This document shows positions 16,273-26,535 of a stretch of 64,000 nucleotides of DNA, one piece after another. The stretch covers positions 1,240,001 to 1,304,000 of the forward strand of contig CAVWNR010000009.1 of the NCBI GenBank assembly GCA_963756525.1, written 5' to 3'. Numbering within the stretch: position 1 is the first letter of the stretch; each line of letters starts with the position of its first letter. The stretch is from CAVWNR01 sp963756525 (GTDB lineage Bacteria > Actinomycetota > Actinomycetes > Mycobacteriales > Jatrophihabitantaceae). Below the pieces are notes generated by a model. It ran no database searches and was not told the DNA's origin. It was given only the letters and a program-made list of their open reading frames with translations. The position numbers and the translations under genes were made by a program.

Positions 16273-17073
16273 GTGGTCCGCTATCTGCTCACCGCGCACA
16301 AGGGCAAGGTGCTCGCCGGGTTCGTCACGCTCGCGGCGCTGGTCGGGTTCGCTGTCCTCGGGCTCATCCTCCCGGCCCGCCACGGCACCGATCACGCGCA
16401 CCCGTCCGTGACGCCGACGGGCGGGGCGCCGGGTAGTCCGGCGAGCGGCATCGTCGGCTACAACGTGCTGTCTGCGCAGGAGCGGGCGATGCTCGACGCC
16501 GCGCCGGACGTCGCCCCGGCCACCACCGCGCTGCTGCCGCCGATCCCGGCCGCGGACCGCACCCAGCCGGACCTGTATGCACGGGCGTTCTTCACCGCGC
16601 TGTTCACCCATCCGTGGGCGAAAGTGACCCGTCACCAGATGCTGGCCTGGGTTCAGGCGCAGCAGGCCGCCTCGCCGTTCATCACCGGCGGCACCACCGC
16701 CCAGCTGAACCGGCTGCTGGTCGAGTCCGCCACCGACCCGGCGTGGAACAACAGCGGCTACGCCGTCCTCCCCGACGACGCCGGCTGGGCGCAAGCAGTT
16801 GCAGGCCGGGCAGGCGTGCGCCTCGCCCACCTTATCTGCATGATCCCGCCGCAGTGGGAGGCGGCGATCAGTGACGGCGACATCACCGACCCCGGCCTGA
16901 CCGAGCGGCTGGTCTCCGCCGATCTCACGATGACCTGGACAGACAGCGGCCACCGCAAGACGCAGCAGTTTTCGTTTGCGTTGAGCTTGCTGCTGGAAGG
17001 GCCGCCCACCACCGGCCAGTACGGCGTGGTCGTCATCGCGGACACCACCGTGACGCAGGGGGCATCGTCGTGA
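16273..17073 (+). CDS. VirB8/TcpC-like conjugal transfer protein
   Basis: A 266-aa bitopic membrane protein. It has a short basic cytoplasmic tail, one helix at about residues 12-34 (VLAGFVTLAALVGFAVLGLI), a Pro/Thr/Gly linker, and an extracytoplasmic alpha+beta domain from about residue 95. This shape is that of VirB8-type assembly factors. Recognition of the family is by layout and context rather than by a diagnostic motif. GTG 16273 is used after GAGGGGAG. The stop overlaps the next gene's GTG at 17070. Confidence 0.55.
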   Translation: MVRYLLTAHKGKVLAGFVTLAALVGFAVLGLILPARHGTDHAHPSVTPTGGAPGSPASGIVGYNVLSAQERAMLDAAPDVAPATTALLPPIPAADRTQPDLYARAFFTALFTHPWAKVTRHQMLAWVQAQQAASPFITGGTTAQLNRLLVESATDPAWNNSGYAVLPDDAGWAQAVAGRAGVRLAHLICMIPPQWEAAISDGDITDPGLTERLVSADLTMTWTDSGHRKTQQFSFALSLLLEGPPTTGQYGVVVIADTTVTQGASS

Positions 17074-18599
17074 CCCGCCGTGCTTTCACCGTGCTGGTTG
17101 CACTGCTGGCGTGCCCGTTGCTTGTCGCGGCGCCCGCGCTCGCGTCACCCGCGGCACGACCGGTGGCCGCCGCGCCCGTCGCCGCCGCGCCATGGACGGC
17201 CGGGCCGCGCGAATCTCCTGGTTGTGGCGGCATCTTCCTCGTCTCCGCGGTGTGCCGGTCGACATTTGGCGCGGTCAACGACGTGGTCCACGGCCAGTTT
17301 GTGAAGGCCGGCGGTGACCTGCTCGGCGGCAATGGGGCCACCGCAGAGCACCTCTACCACGGCGCGACGTGCGTATCCTCGCCGCTGGACTGCCTCGCGA
17401 ACGCGGTCGCCGACGCTGCCGGCGCATCGTTCCGATGGCTGTGGCGCAACATCGACACCGCCACCTCGATCGACCTGGTACCGCTGTTCCACCCGTTCGC
17501 CTCCGGCGGGCAGTCGCTGATGGACGTCACCATCGAGATCGCCGCCCTCGTCGGGCTGGCCCTGTTCTTCGTGCAGATCGTGGTGTCCGCGCTGCGCGCA
17601 GAGCCCGGCGGAGTGGGCCGCGCCGTCCGTGGGCTGTTGAGCGCCTACATCGGCTCCATCGTCGCGATCTTGTCCATTCCGCTGCTCGACGCCGCGATCA
17701 CCCAGGTGTGCGACGGCATCGTGAAGACCGTCACCGGCAACGACCTGTCCGGCTTCGGCAAGACCCTCGCGGTCGCCATGGGCCTGTCGAATCTGACCTC
17801 GGCGAACCTGCCGATTGTGCTCATCCTCGTCGGGTTCGCGGTCATCGTCTCCACGGTGATCATCTGGGCGGCGATGATGATCCGCAAGATGCTCGTGGTC
17901 GTCGCGGCGATCTTCGCCCCGCTGGCGTTCTCCGGCGCCACCGCGGACATCACCAAAAGCTGGGCGCGTCGCTGGATCGAGGTCACCCTCGCGCTGCTGT
18001 TCAGCAAGCTCATCCTCGTCGTCATCCTGACCGTCGGGTTCATGATGATGGACGGCTACGGGCAACGCGGCGGCATCACCAACACCCTCACCAACGTGTG
18101 CATCGGCGTGCTGCTGCTCGCCCTCGGCGGGTTCGCCCCGCTCATGGCACTGAAGATGGTGCACTTCGCCGGCGACGGGTTCCAGCACCTGCACGCGCAG
18201 GCGGTCGCCGTGCGCGGCCAGGCACAGCAGGCCGCCGCCGCCCCGCAGAAGATTCACGGCTTAGCGACCCGGATGAGCCGGCCCGGCAACGCCGGCCGAA
18301 ACGGGGGTGGCAGCGACGGCGGGCCCACCGGTGTGCGGCACCAGCGCAACCCCCTCCCGACCAGCGACTCCGGTGGCGGGCAGGCCAATCCACCTCGACA
18401 GCCGGTCGTCAACGGCAACCACACCGCCCCCACCACCGCGCCTATGGCTGGCGCGGAAACGGTTCACCAAGCGGCGACCGCGCCCCGCGACGCAGCACGC
18501 CACGTAGACCGGGCCTCGGAGCGAATGCAAGCCCCGGCCGCCGGTAGTGACCCGCCCCCAAGGCCGGCGCCGCCAACGACCCGAGGAGGAACGCGATGA
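17070..18599 (+). CDS. VirB6/TrbL-like polytopic membrane protein
   Basis: A 509-aa protein. A signal peptide (AFTVLVALLACPLLVAAPALA) is followed by a soluble loop and then at least six transmembrane helices between residues about 150 and 375 (LVGLALFFVQIVVSALR; IVLILVGFAVIVSTVIIWAA; MLVVVAAIFAPLAFSG; LILVVILTVGFMMM). The segment APLAFSGATADITKSWARRW is typical of TrbL/VirB6 channel proteins. Residues 375-509 form a long Gln/Ala/Pro-rich hydrophilic tail. It probably forms the inner-membrane channel of the system. The gene overlaps both neighbours. Confidence 0.75.
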   Translation: MTRRAFTVLVALLACPLLVAAPALASPAARPVAAAPVAAAPWTAGPRESPGCGGIFLVSAVCRSTFGAVNDVVHGQFVKAGGDLLGGNGATAEHLYHGATCVSSPLDCLANAVADAAGASFRWLWRNIDTATSIDLVPLFHPFASGGQSLMDVTIEIAALVGLALFFVQIVVSALRAEPGGVGRAVRGLLSAYIGSIVAILSIPLLDAAITQVCDGIVKTVTGNDLSGFGKTLAVAMGLSNLTSANLPIVLILVGFAVIVSTVIIWAAMMIRKMLVVVAAIFAPLAFSGATADITKSWARRWIEVTLALLFSKLILVVILTVGFMMMDGYGQRGGITNTLTNVCIGVLLLALGGFAPLMALKMVHFAGDGFQHLHAQAVAVRGQAQQAAAAPQKIHGLATRMSRPGNAGRNGGGSDGGPTGVRHQRNPLPTSDSGGGQANPPRQPVVNGNHTAPTTAPMAGAETVHQAATAPRDAARHVDRASERMQAPAAGSDPPPRPAPPTTRGGTR

Positions 18600-20047
18600 C
18601 TACGCAACCGCCGGAGGGGGCGCCGCTCGTGCGCTTCGGACGCATGCAGTCCAAGGGGGTGCTGCTCGGTTTCTCCGGTCCCCGGCTGACGGCGATCGGT
18701 CTCGCGCTGGTGTGTTTTGTGCTCCCGATGTACGCGGTCGGGGTGGCCGGCATCGTCGTCTTCTCGCCGCTGTGGGCCGGGTTCGTGGCGCTCGCCTTCA
18801 CCCCGTGCAATGGCCGTGTCCTGGCCGAGCAGGTGCCGCTGCTGGCGCACTGGTCGCGGCGGGTCGCCACACGGCAGACCCGCTATCGGGCCCGGGCCTC
18901 CACGCCGCGGCCGGACGGGACGATGGCGCTTCCCGGTGACGCGGCGGCGCTGCGGTTTCACCACGACCCCGTCTCCGGAGCGGTCATGGTGCACGACCCG
19001 CACCGGCAGACGCTCGCGGCGGTCGTTCGGGTCCGGCATCCCGCCTACGTGTTACTGGCGCCCGGTGATCAGGCGCAGCGGGTCGTCGGCTGGTCACGCG
19101 TACAGGCGGCGCTCGCCGCCACCGGTACCTGCGCCGCCGTGCAGGTCATGGAATCCACGCTGCCCGATCCCGGGCACGGAGTTCGTGGCTGGTGGATCGC
19201 GCACGGGGTTCACGACGGCTCGTGGGCCGCGCGCGAGTACGAGGCGCTGCTCGACCTCGCAACACTGTCCTCGGCCACCCACCGCACACTGGTCGTCGTC
19301 AGCCTCGACCTTCGCCGCGCGGCGAAGGCGATTAGAGATGCGGGGCGCGGCATTACCGGCGCGGCAGAGGTACTGCGCGGCGACATAAGTGGGGTGGAGG
19401 CATCGCTGCGTGCCGCCTCGCTGACCGTCGAAGGCTGGCTGAACCCCGCCGAGCTGGCGGTGGTGATCCGGCAGGCGTACGACCCGGCCGCCGGCAGGAT
19501 GCGCCCGACCGATCCCGGCACGGACCTCACCACCGCCGGCCCGGTCGCCGTGGAGGAGCAGTGGGACCACCTGCGCCATGACAGCGGCTACTCGACGGTG
19601 CTGTGGATCAGTGAGTGGCCGCGCATCGACATGGCGCCGCATTTCCTGCACGCGTTGGTGTTCGCGCCCGGCGTCCGCAAGGCCCTGACGATCGTCGCCC
19701 GGCCGCTGCCCACCGGCGAGGCGCTGCGCAAGCTCCGCAAGGAGAAGGTCGAGTACCTCACCGAGGCGCAGCAGAAGGCGAAGATCGGCCGGATTGCTGA
19801 CCTCGCGGACGCGCAGGAGTACAGCGACGTGCTCGACCGGGAACGGGCGTTGATCTCCGGGCACGCGGACATGCGGTTCTCCGGGTTCGTCGCCGTCACC
19901 GCCGCGACCCGCGACGAACTCCGCGCCGCGGTTGCGACCGTCGAGCGGGCCGCGCAGCAGTGCGGCTGCGAGACCCGGACCCTGTTCGGACAGCAGTCCC
20001 AGGCGTTCACGGTCGCGGCGCTGCCGCTGGCAAGGACGGTGAGCTGA
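18596..20047 (+). CDS. SCO6880-like conjugation protein
   Basis: A 483-aa protein. Two adjoining transmembrane helices are at about residues 27-65 (GPRLTAIGLALVCFVLPMYA, GVAGIVVFSPLWAGFVALAF), as in VirB3/PrgI-type segments. A large cytoplasmic domain follows and resembles the N-terminal part of VirB4/TraC proteins without a P-loop. Actinobacterial transfer operons carry this SCO6880-type protein directly before the ATPase genes, as here. It probably links the membrane channel to the VirB4-like ATPase. ATGA overlap with the upstream gene. Confidence 0.75.
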   Translation: MTTQPPEGAPLVRFGRMQSKGVLLGFSGPRLTAIGLALVCFVLPMYAVGVAGIVVFSPLWAGFVALAFTPCNGRVLAEQVPLLAHWSRRVATRQTRYRARASTPRPDGTMALPGDAAALRFHHDPVSGAVMVHDPHRQTLAAVVRVRHPAYVLLAPGDQAQRVVGWSRVQAALAATGTCAAVQVMESTLPDPGHGVRGWWIAHGVHDGSWAAREYEALLDLATLSSATHRTLVVVSLDLRRAAKAIRDAGRGITGAAEVLRGDISGVEASLRAASLTVEGWLNPAELAVVIRQAYDPAAGRMRPTDPGTDLTTAGPVAVEEQWDHLRHDSGYSTVLWISEWPRIDMAPHFLHALVFAPGVRKALTIVARPLPTGEALRKLRKEKVEYLTEAQQKAKIGRIADLADAQEYSDVLDRERALISGHADMRFSGFVAVTAATRDELRAAVATVERAAQQCGCETRTLFGQQSQAFTVAALPLARTVS

Positions 20048-20049
20048 CC

Positions 20050-21042
20050 ATGTGGGGAACGACACGACGCCGCCGGGAGGCGTCGCAGGCCCTGTCACGG
20101 GAGGTCGACGACTTGGCCCACGCGATCGCGCAACCGATGCTGTCCCGGCTGACCGGCACTCATCGGATCGTCGTGATCGGCGCCAAGGGCGGGGTCGGAA
20201 AGACCACCGCCGCTGCGGTGCTCAGCCTGGCCCTGTCCGAGCTACGGGGGGAGACCGTCGCCGCGCTGGACGGCAACCCGGACACCGGCACGCTGCGCCA
20301 GCGTCTCGTCTCCGACGGCTCTTCCTTGCCTGCTGCGATCCTCGACCTCGCCGCTGCGGCCGCCGACGGTGCCGTCGCCCCCGAGTGGCCAGTGCTGGCC
20401 CGCTACTGCGACCTGGTGGGCAGATTGCGGGTATTCAGCAACCAGGGCGCGGACCGTGCGCTGGTCGAGGCCATGCCCGGCGATGCGTTCACCGCCGCCC
20501 TCAGGTTGGTGTCGCGGGCCGCGCAGCTCGTCGTCTGCGACATGGGCATCTCGGTCACCAGCTCCCTCGCGGTCGCCGCCCTCGACGCGGCGGATTCCCT
20601 GGTGATCGCCACCGACCTCGATCACACCGACCTGGACACCACCGTGGATGTCATCTCGGCGCTCGCCGGGCAGCCGCTCACCCAGCCCGGCACCCCGGAC
20701 TACGCCGCGCTCACCGACGGCCGGTACGCGGACCTGGTCACCGGCGCCGTCGTGGTCGTCGCACCGTCCCGCCTCGACGCCGACCCCACCGAGTTCGCCC
20801 CACACCTGGACTGGCTGCGGCAGGTGTGCGCCGCCGTGGTCACCCCGCCGCGCGACCCGCTGCTCGCCACAGCGCGCATTCAGTGGGACTGGCTGCAGCC
20901 GGCCACCAAACGCGAGTACCTGCGCGCCCTCGCCGCCCTCGCGGCCGGCTTCCCGGCCGACCCGGCCTCCTATACGAGGCGCGCGCCGGTCGCGTCCACG
21001 AATAGCGCCTCCGCGACGGCATCCGCGAGCGCGGTGCAGTAA
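20050..21042 (+). CDS. ParA/MinD-like ATPase of the transfer operon
   Basis: A 330-aa protein. It has the deviant Walker A motif VVIGAKGGVGKTTAAAVLSL at about residues 38-57, an aspartate-containing switch DGNPDTGTLRQ, and LVVCDMGISVTSSLAVAALD as the Walker B region. These are the marks of the SIMIBI class ParA/MinD ATPases. In transfer operons such proteins may position the machinery or the DNA. The sequence at 20044-20054 gives ATG 20050, 2 nt after the preceding stop. Regions 260-330 are less conserved and Ala/Ser-rich. Confidence 0.8.
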   Translation: MWGTTRRRREASQALSREVDDLAHAIAQPMLSRLTGTHRIVVIGAKGGVGKTTAAAVLSLALSELRGETVAALDGNPDTGTLRQRLVSDGSSLPAAILDLAAAAADGAVAPEWPVLARYCDLVGRLRVFSNQGADRALVEAMPGDAFTAALRLVSRAAQLVVCDMGISVTSSLAVAALDAADSLVIATDLDHTDLDTTVDVISALAGQPLTQPGTPDYAALTDGRYADLVTGAVVVVAPSRLDADPTEFAPHLDWLRQVCAAVVTPPRDPLLATARIQWDWLQPATKREYLRALAALAAGFPADPASYTRRAPVASTNSASATASASAVQ

Positions 21043-21076
21043 CTGGCCTACCACCCGCCGACAGAAGGAGGCCGGA

Positions 21077-22717
21077 ATGTCGCGACACAACACCCCGCTT
21101 TCCAGCACCACCCAGAGCACGCCGACGCTTCCACCCGTCCCGCCGGCGGTCATCGCCCACAGCGCTCGGGCTGGCGCGCCGACGCCGACCGAAGTCGCCG
21201 CGCCGGCAGCGACTCGCGAGCAGCCCCCCGCGACCGGAACCATCGTGCGGGCCGCGCCCTTGTTCACCCCGGCGACCGCGACCCGTGCCCAACGCCGCGC
21301 AGCCGCGCGCGCCGCCCGGCGCATCGAAGCCGACGCCCGCCGCGCCGTCCAAGCCGCCAAACGCGCCCAGCTCGAAGCGGAGCGCGCCGAGCGTCGTGCA
21401 GCCAGCTACCTCCCCGCCACCGGAGACACCGGGCCGGACGCGCTGCGCTGCCACCGGCGGCTCACGCTCCCGCCGCACCGGGCCACCTCCGAGATCCTCG
21501 GCGGGGCCTACCCGTTCCTCGCCGAAGCCGGACTCGGCACCGACGGGCTGCTCATCGGCGTCGACGCATGGTCCGGCGCGTCGTTCTGCTTCGACCCGTG
21601 GGTGCTCTACGAGCGGGGCGTGCTCACCAACCCGAACATGCTGCTCGCCGGGGTGATCGGCAAAGGCAAAAGCTGCCTCGGCAAATCCTTCAGCACCCGC
21701 TCGATTGCCTTCGGCCGCAAGGTGTACGTGCCCGGTGACCCGAAAGGCGAGTGGACTGCCGTGTCCCGCACCGTCGGCGGACAGGCCATCGAACTCGGCG
21801 GCGGCCTGCCGACCCGGCTCAACCCCCTCGACGAAGGCCCACGCGGCGCCGCGCTCGCCGATAACGACTGGTTCGCGACGGTGCAAGCCAGACGGCGGGA
21901 CCTGGTGCGCAGCATCACCGAAGTCGCCCTCGACCGGGCCCTGCACTCAGTGGAGATCACCGCCCTGCTCGCCGCCCTCGATACCGCGGTCCGGGACAAC
22001 ACCACACCGACCCTGCGCCACGTCGTCGAAGCCCTGTTCCGGCCTGCCGCCGCTGTCGACGGCTCCACCGTCGAACAGCTCGCCGACGACGGCCGGGACC
22101 TCGCACACGCGCTGAACCGGCTCGTCGCCGGCGACCTGTGCGGCCTGTTCGACGGCCCGTCCACCCAGCGGTTCGACCCCTCGTTGCCGATGGTGTCCCT
22201 CGACCTGTCCCGCATCCAAGGCTCCGACCAGCTCATGGCCCTGGTGATGACCTGCGCGTCCGCGTGGATGGAAGCCGCGCTCGCCGACCCCGACGGCGGG
22301 CAGCGCTGGGTCATCTACGACGAGGCCTGGCGCCTCGTCCGGCAGGCCGCGCTGCTCGCCCGCATGCAAACGCACTGGAAACTCTCGCGCGCCTGGGGCA
22401 TCGCCAACCTGATGATCATCCACAGGCTCTCCGACCTGGACGCCGTCGGCGACGCCAACAGCGAAGCCCGCAACCTCGCCCTCGGCCTGCTCGCCGACTG
22501 CTCCACGAAGGTCATCTACGCACAAGAATCCGGCGAGGCAAACAAGACCGCCGCCGCGCTCGGGCTATCGTCCACCGAGACCCGAGAACTACCCGGCCTC
22601 GCCAGAGGTGAAGGACTCTGGCGGATCAAGGACAGAGCCTTCATCGTGCGCCACCTGTGCACCCCTGGCGAGCTGTCGCTCTTCGACACCGATGCCCGCA
22701 TGACCGGTAATCGGTGA
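21077..22717 (+). CDS. VirB4/TraC-like conjugation ATPase
   Basis: A 546-aa protein. The first 115 residues are Pro/Ala-rich with an Arg/Glu helix. The ATPase core begins at about residue 125; Walker A is AGVIGKGKSCLGKSF (about 190-204) and Walker B is RWVIYDEAWRLVR (about 414-426), followed by MIIHRLSDLDAVGD. These match the C-terminal motor domain of VirB4 proteins, which power substrate transfer. The N-terminal VirB4 domain seems to be supplied by the separate SCO6880-like gene. AGAAGGAGG lies before ATG 21077. It is the last transfer gene before the recombinase block. Confidence 0.85.
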   Translation: MSRHNTPLSSTTQSTPTLPPVPPAVIAHSARAGAPTPTEVAAPAATREQPPATGTIVRAAPLFTPATATRAQRRAAARAARRIEADARRAVQAAKRAQLEAERAERRAASYLPATGDTGPDALRCHRRLTLPPHRATSEILGGAYPFLAEAGLGTDGLLIGVDAWSGASFCFDPWVLYERGVLTNPNMLLAGVIGKGKSCLGKSFSTRSIAFGRKVYVPGDPKGEWTAVSRTVGGQAIELGGGLPTRLNPLDEGPRGAALADNDWFATVQARRRDLVRSITEVALDRALHSVEITALLAALDTAVRDNTTPTLRHVVEALFRPAAAVDGSTVEQLADDGRDLAHALNRLVAGDLCGLFDGPSTQRFDPSLPMVSLDLSRIQGSDQLMALVMTCASAWMEAALADPDGGQRWVIYDEAWRLVRQAALLARMQTHWKLSRAWGIANLMIIHRLSDLDAVGDANSEARNLALGLLADCSTKVIYAQESGEANKTAAALGLSSTETRELPGLARGEGLWRIKDRAFIVRHLCTPGELSLFDTDARMTGNR

Positions 22718-22949
22718 GGGTGAGTTCAGAGATTTCGAACGTCCGCGGCGGCGGTATCGAGGTACAGCCTATGTCTACGACCGCACGCTTCATGCCGTGT
22801 GCGGAAACATCAACACAATGAGTCGCCGGCGGCCAAAACTCAGTCCGTGATCAGTGGACCAGTGCGATCATGCAGGTTATGCGGGTGATCTTCCGCTCAT
22901 TCCGTCACCGTGGTTGGTGGCGGTCGGAGGAGGAGGGGAGTCACCTGCG
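22718..22949. other. Junction between transfer operon and recombinase block
   Basis: A 232-bp stretch with no gene. It should contain the left end of the outer transposon-like unit and the promoter for its first recombinase, which has a very strong ribosome-binding stretch (GGAGGAGGGG at about 22927). I see no terminal inverted repeat, as expected if the unit is of the Tn554 type, which lacks them. Confidence 0.35.
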
Positions 22950-24028
22950 ATGAGCACGGTGCGTGTACGGCGAGTCGGTCGATTGCCCGGTCGGGCCGGT
23001 GGGTCGCCGGTGCGGGTCGGGGTTGGGCTGGTCGATGAGTATTTGGAGTTTGTCGCGGGCCGGTGCCGGGTGAACACGGTGCTGGCGGCGGCGTACGACT
23101 TGGCGGTGTTTTTGTCGGTGGTGGGCAAGGCGCCGACGAGGGTGGCCACGGTGGACGTGTTGGCGTTCGTGACCGCGCAGCGCACCGGCCGGCCGGCTGA
23201 TGGTCGGGTATTGCAGCCGATCGATTCACGCGATGCGGGCGGGGTGTCGGCGGCGACGGTGCGGCGCCGGCTGTCGATCGTGGCGGGGTTTTACGCGTTC
23301 TTGCAGGCCCGCGGGGATGTTGCGGCTAATCCGGTGCCGCGGGGATTGCCGACCCGGCGGCAGGTGTCGCGGCCGGGGCAGGGGGGTCCGCTGGTGCGTG
23401 CGGAGCGTCGGCTGCCACGGATTTTGTCGCCGGCCGAGGTGGACGCGCTGATCGGGGCGTTGCGCACGTACCGGACCGGGCGATGGTGGCGGCGATGGTA
23501 CTGGGTGGGCTGCGCCGCTGCGAGGTGCTGGGGCTGCGTCTGGAGGATCTGCAGGTCGCGCAGCGGCGGGTGTTCGTCGCCGAGGGCAAGGGCGGCCGGC
23601 AGCGGATCATCCCTATCTCGCAACGGTTCTTCGCCGCGCTGGCCGGCTACCTGAACGAGGAACGGCCAGCGGATGCGGTGACGGATCGGGTGTTCGTGGT
23701 GCTCAAGGGTCCGCGTCGGGGCCGGCCGTTGTCGGCTGACGGCATTGACGAGGTCCTTGACGGCGCGCGGCGGCGGGCCGGGCTGGTGCACGCGACTTGT
23801 CATGAACTGCGGCACACCTGCCTGACGAGACTGCGTGAGGCCGGCATGCCGCTAGAAGCGGTGCAGGCGCAGGCCGGGCACGCGCGGATCTGCTCGACCC
23901 AGATCTACCTGCATCTGGCCGATGACTGGCTGGCCGGGCAGTACCGGCGGGCCGCGGAGGCGATCGACGCCCAGGTCTATGCCGGGAACCCGGCGGCGAC
24001 GGCCACGCCGATCGGGGGTGTCCGGTGA
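22950..24028 (+). pseudogene. Tyrosine recombinase 1 of Tn554-like unit (TnpA-type), one frameshift
   Basis: The N-terminal core-binding half is in the frame of 22950 (VDEYLEFVAGRCRVNTVLAA ... LSIVAGFYAFLQARGD). After ALRTYR the coding frame moves, and the catalytic half continues with MVAAMVLGGLRRCEVLGLRL, GKGGRQR, HELRHTCLTRLREAG and TQIYLHLADD. The Arg, Lys, His-x-x-Arg and Tyr residues are all present. One missing G at about 23474 restores the frame. The full protein would be about 359 aa, near the 361 aa of TnpA. Its stop overlaps the start of recombinase 2 (ATGA). It may be inactive, or the deletion may be a sequencing error. Confidence 0.75.
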
Positions 24029-24963
24029 GCGCGCTGCGGTCGGGCCACAACGGCACTGCACCGTTGCCCGACTGGGAACAGCTCACGCCGCTGCTGCCGG
24101 CCGTGGTGGACACGATGCGCCGCTACCTGCAGCAGATCGGGTGCATCCTGCGTCCGCGCAGCGTGACGAACACCGACATCTGCCTGCGTTGTTTCGCGGG
24201 CTTTCTCGCCGAGTGTTACCCGCAGACTCGCACGGTCGCGGCGGTGGGTCGACGCCACATCGAGGAGTACAAACCGTGGCTGGCCGCCCGGCCCGGGCAG
24301 AAGGCGCCGCGGCTGATGGCGGCGACGATCGCGCACCGGCTGGGCACGCTGCGGATGTTTTTCCTGCGCATCAGCGAGTGGGGCTGGGACGAGGCGCCGC
24401 CACGGGTGCCAATCCTGCTCGGCGACGTGCCCCGCCAGGATCATCCGCTGCCCAAGGCACTCGACGATGCCGCGGCGGCCAAACTGTTGCGCGCGGCCCG
24501 CGCCGATCGCAAGCCGCTGGTCCGCCTGAGCGTGGAGGTGCTGCTGCGCACCGGCATGCGGGTCAGCGAATACACCACCTTGCCAGCCGATGCGATCGTG
24601 CCGATCGGGCCGGGGTACTGGCTGCACGTGCCGGTCGGCAAGCTACGCGAGGACCGCTACCTGCCGCTGCACCCCGAACTGGTGACGCTGATCGGCGACT
24701 ACCGGGAGCGCCACATGCCGGCAGGGGCTCCGTGGCTGATCACCCGCCGCAACGGCACCCCGCTGGACCGGCACGCGGTCACCCGCCACCTCAACCGGGC
24801 CGCGGCAGCTGCCGGGCTTGGTCACGTACATCCGCATCAAATGAGGCACACGCTGGCCACCCAGGCCGAAGTGCGCGGAATTGCATTTGATGCAACATCC
24901 GACGCGCATTGTGATTGCTTGCCCGTAGGGGAAAGGCTGTTCTTGGGATTGTTGGCTGCCTGA
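24025..24963 (+). pseudogene. Tyrosine recombinase 2 of Tn554-like unit (TnpB-type), N-terminal fragment
   Basis: This frame encodes the core-binding domain and most of the catalytic domain: LLRTGMRVSEYTTLPADAIV with catalytic Arg, VGKLREDRYLPL, and HPHQMRHTLATQA with His-x-x-Arg. Homology stops after ATQA at 24867. The frame then runs about 30 codons into foreign DNA and ends at 24963. The missing C terminus, starting NRGMSLDAIAALLGHK, lies at 28664-29083. The gene is thus split by a 3.8-kb insertion, and this fragment lacks the GH motif and the catalytic tyrosine. Confidence 0.85.
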
Positions 24964-25064
24964 CGTCGACGGGCCGACACGCCGGTGATACCGGGGTTTC
25001 CGTGTCCTGGTTGCAGCTGATGCCACGATGCGTCGTCTGTTCTTGTTGCGTCGGCTGACGCGAC

Positions 25065-26200
25065 GTGGCGGTTGGTGCAACGGGGCTCTCGGGGGTGCGG
25101 GTGGCGGACGGCGGCAGGGTGGGGTCGGCAGCGTTGACGCTGGTGGCGGGTGTGACGCCGCTGCGTGAGGCAGATTCGCTGTTCGAGGCGATGTTGTCTG
25201 GTTGGCAGCGGCAGCAGCGCTCGCGTCGGTTGGGGGATTCGATCGTCGGCTCGCGGGATCGGACGGTGCGCCGGTTCGTGGAGTTCACCGGGGCCTGGCC
25301 GTGGGAGTGGGCGCCGGGCAGGTGGAGGCGTGGATCGCCCAGGGCAGGTGGGCGCATTCGACGGTGCGGTCGTATCAGGGCGCGTTGGCGGTGTTTTTGG
25401 AGTACGTGTGCGATCCGCGCTATGGCTGGGTGGCCGAGTGCGAGCAGCGGGTGGGCGCCCGGCCGGTGCAGGTGGTGGGCGAGTGGAACGCCGCGGTGCA
25501 CGTGGCCGACTACGAGGGGCGGCCGGGTCGGCGGGCGCTGTCTCGGGAGGAGCTGCAGGCATTCTTCGATGCCGCCGATGAGTGGGTGGAGCACGCGGTC
25601 GAGTCAGGGCGGAAGGGCTGGCTGGCGTCGTATCGGGACGCGACGCTTTTGAAGGTGTGTTACGCGTTCGGGCTGCGCCGCCGGGAGGTCGGGATGCTCG
25701 ACGTCGTCGACTTCAGTGCGAATCCGGCCGCGCCGCAGCTGGGCCGGTTGGGGGTCTGTCAGGTTCGGTACGGCAAGGCGATGCGCGGTTCACCGCCGCG
25801 GCGGCGCTCGGTGCTGGCGGTGATGCCGTGGGCCGGGGAGGCGCTGGAGCAGTATCTGGATGCGGTGCGGCCGCGTTACGGCGCAGGGTCGGCGCATCCG
25901 GCGCTGTGGTTGACCGAGCGGGGCGGGCGGATCTCGCTGCGGCAGATCGATGACCGGTTCGCCCAGTGGCGGGCGGCGGCCGGGCTGCCGGGGGAGTTGT
26001 CGGTGCACTGCCTGCGCCATTCCTACATTTCGCACCTGATTGAGGACGGCGCGGACCCGTTGTTCGTGCAGCAGCAGGTCGGCCATTCCTGGGCATCCAC
26101 GACCGCCGTCTACACCCACGTCGGGGCGGATGCGAAGAACCGCATGTTGGCCCAGGCGTTGCGGATCGCGTTCGGCGCCGAGCAAGGAGGCCGGTCGTGA
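25065..26200 (+). pseudogene. Tyrosine recombinase of the inner element, one frameshift
   Basis: The N-terminal part is in the frame of 25065 (READSLFEAMLSGWQRQQRS ... RDRTVRRFVEFTGAWPWEW). After APG at about 25316 the protein continues in the frame of 25202 (QVEAWIAQGRWAHSTVRSYQ), implying one missing C. The catalytic domain is complete: CYAFGLRRREVGMLDV, HCLRHSYISHLIEDGADPLF, VQQQVGHSWASTTAVYTHV, giving Arg, His-x-x-Arg, Gly-His and Tyr. A GTG in the second frame at 25202 would make only a truncated enzyme. It overlaps the next gene by GTGA. It is probably the integrase that moved the inner element. Confidence 0.75.
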
Positions 26201-26535
26201 CGATCAAGGTGGGGTATCACTGGCACCTGCGGCGATTGATGGCCGAGTCCGGCATGTTCGCCACCTCGGACCTGGTGCCGCTGCTGGCCGAGCGCGGGGT
26301 GCGGCTGTCCCGCGAACAGGTCTACCGGCTGGTCGCGCACACCCCGGAGCGGCTGTCGCTAGCCACGCTCGCAGCGTTGTGCGACATCCTCGGCTGCGGC
26401 CCGTCGGATCTGATCGAGCCCTACCGAGCGCAACGCCCTCACCCCGCACGGCGAACCGGCGCTGGCGCCGACGCGGTGCCGCGGCCGACGCGGGCCCGGA
26501 TCCTGCGCGGCGGCAAGGACGCCGGCACGCGGTGA
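26197..26535 (+). CDS. XRE-family HTH protein of the inner element
   Basis: A 112-aa protein. Residues 5-80 are a full Cro/CI-type domain: HWHLRRLMAESGMFATSDLV, then PLLAERGVRLSREQVYRLVAHTPERLSLATLAALCDILGCGPSDLI. The recognition helix is SREQVYRLV, and the ILGCGPSDLI ending is classic for the family. GTG 26197 overlaps the recombinase stop, and its own TGA overlaps the next gene's GTG. It may act as a regulator or as a directionality factor for the recombinase. Confidence 0.8.
   Translation: MTIKVGYHWHLRRLMAESGMFATSDLVPLLAERGVRLSREQVYRLVAHTPERLSLATLAALCDILGCGPSDLIEPYRAQRPHPARRTGAGADAVPRPTRARILRGGKDAGTR

Noticed and set aside
23461..23490. Programmed ribosomal frameshift in recombinase 1
   Set aside because: There is no slippery heptamer or downstream pseudoknot, and similar one-base losses occur in unrelated genes nearby. 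Deletion or sequencing error is simpler.
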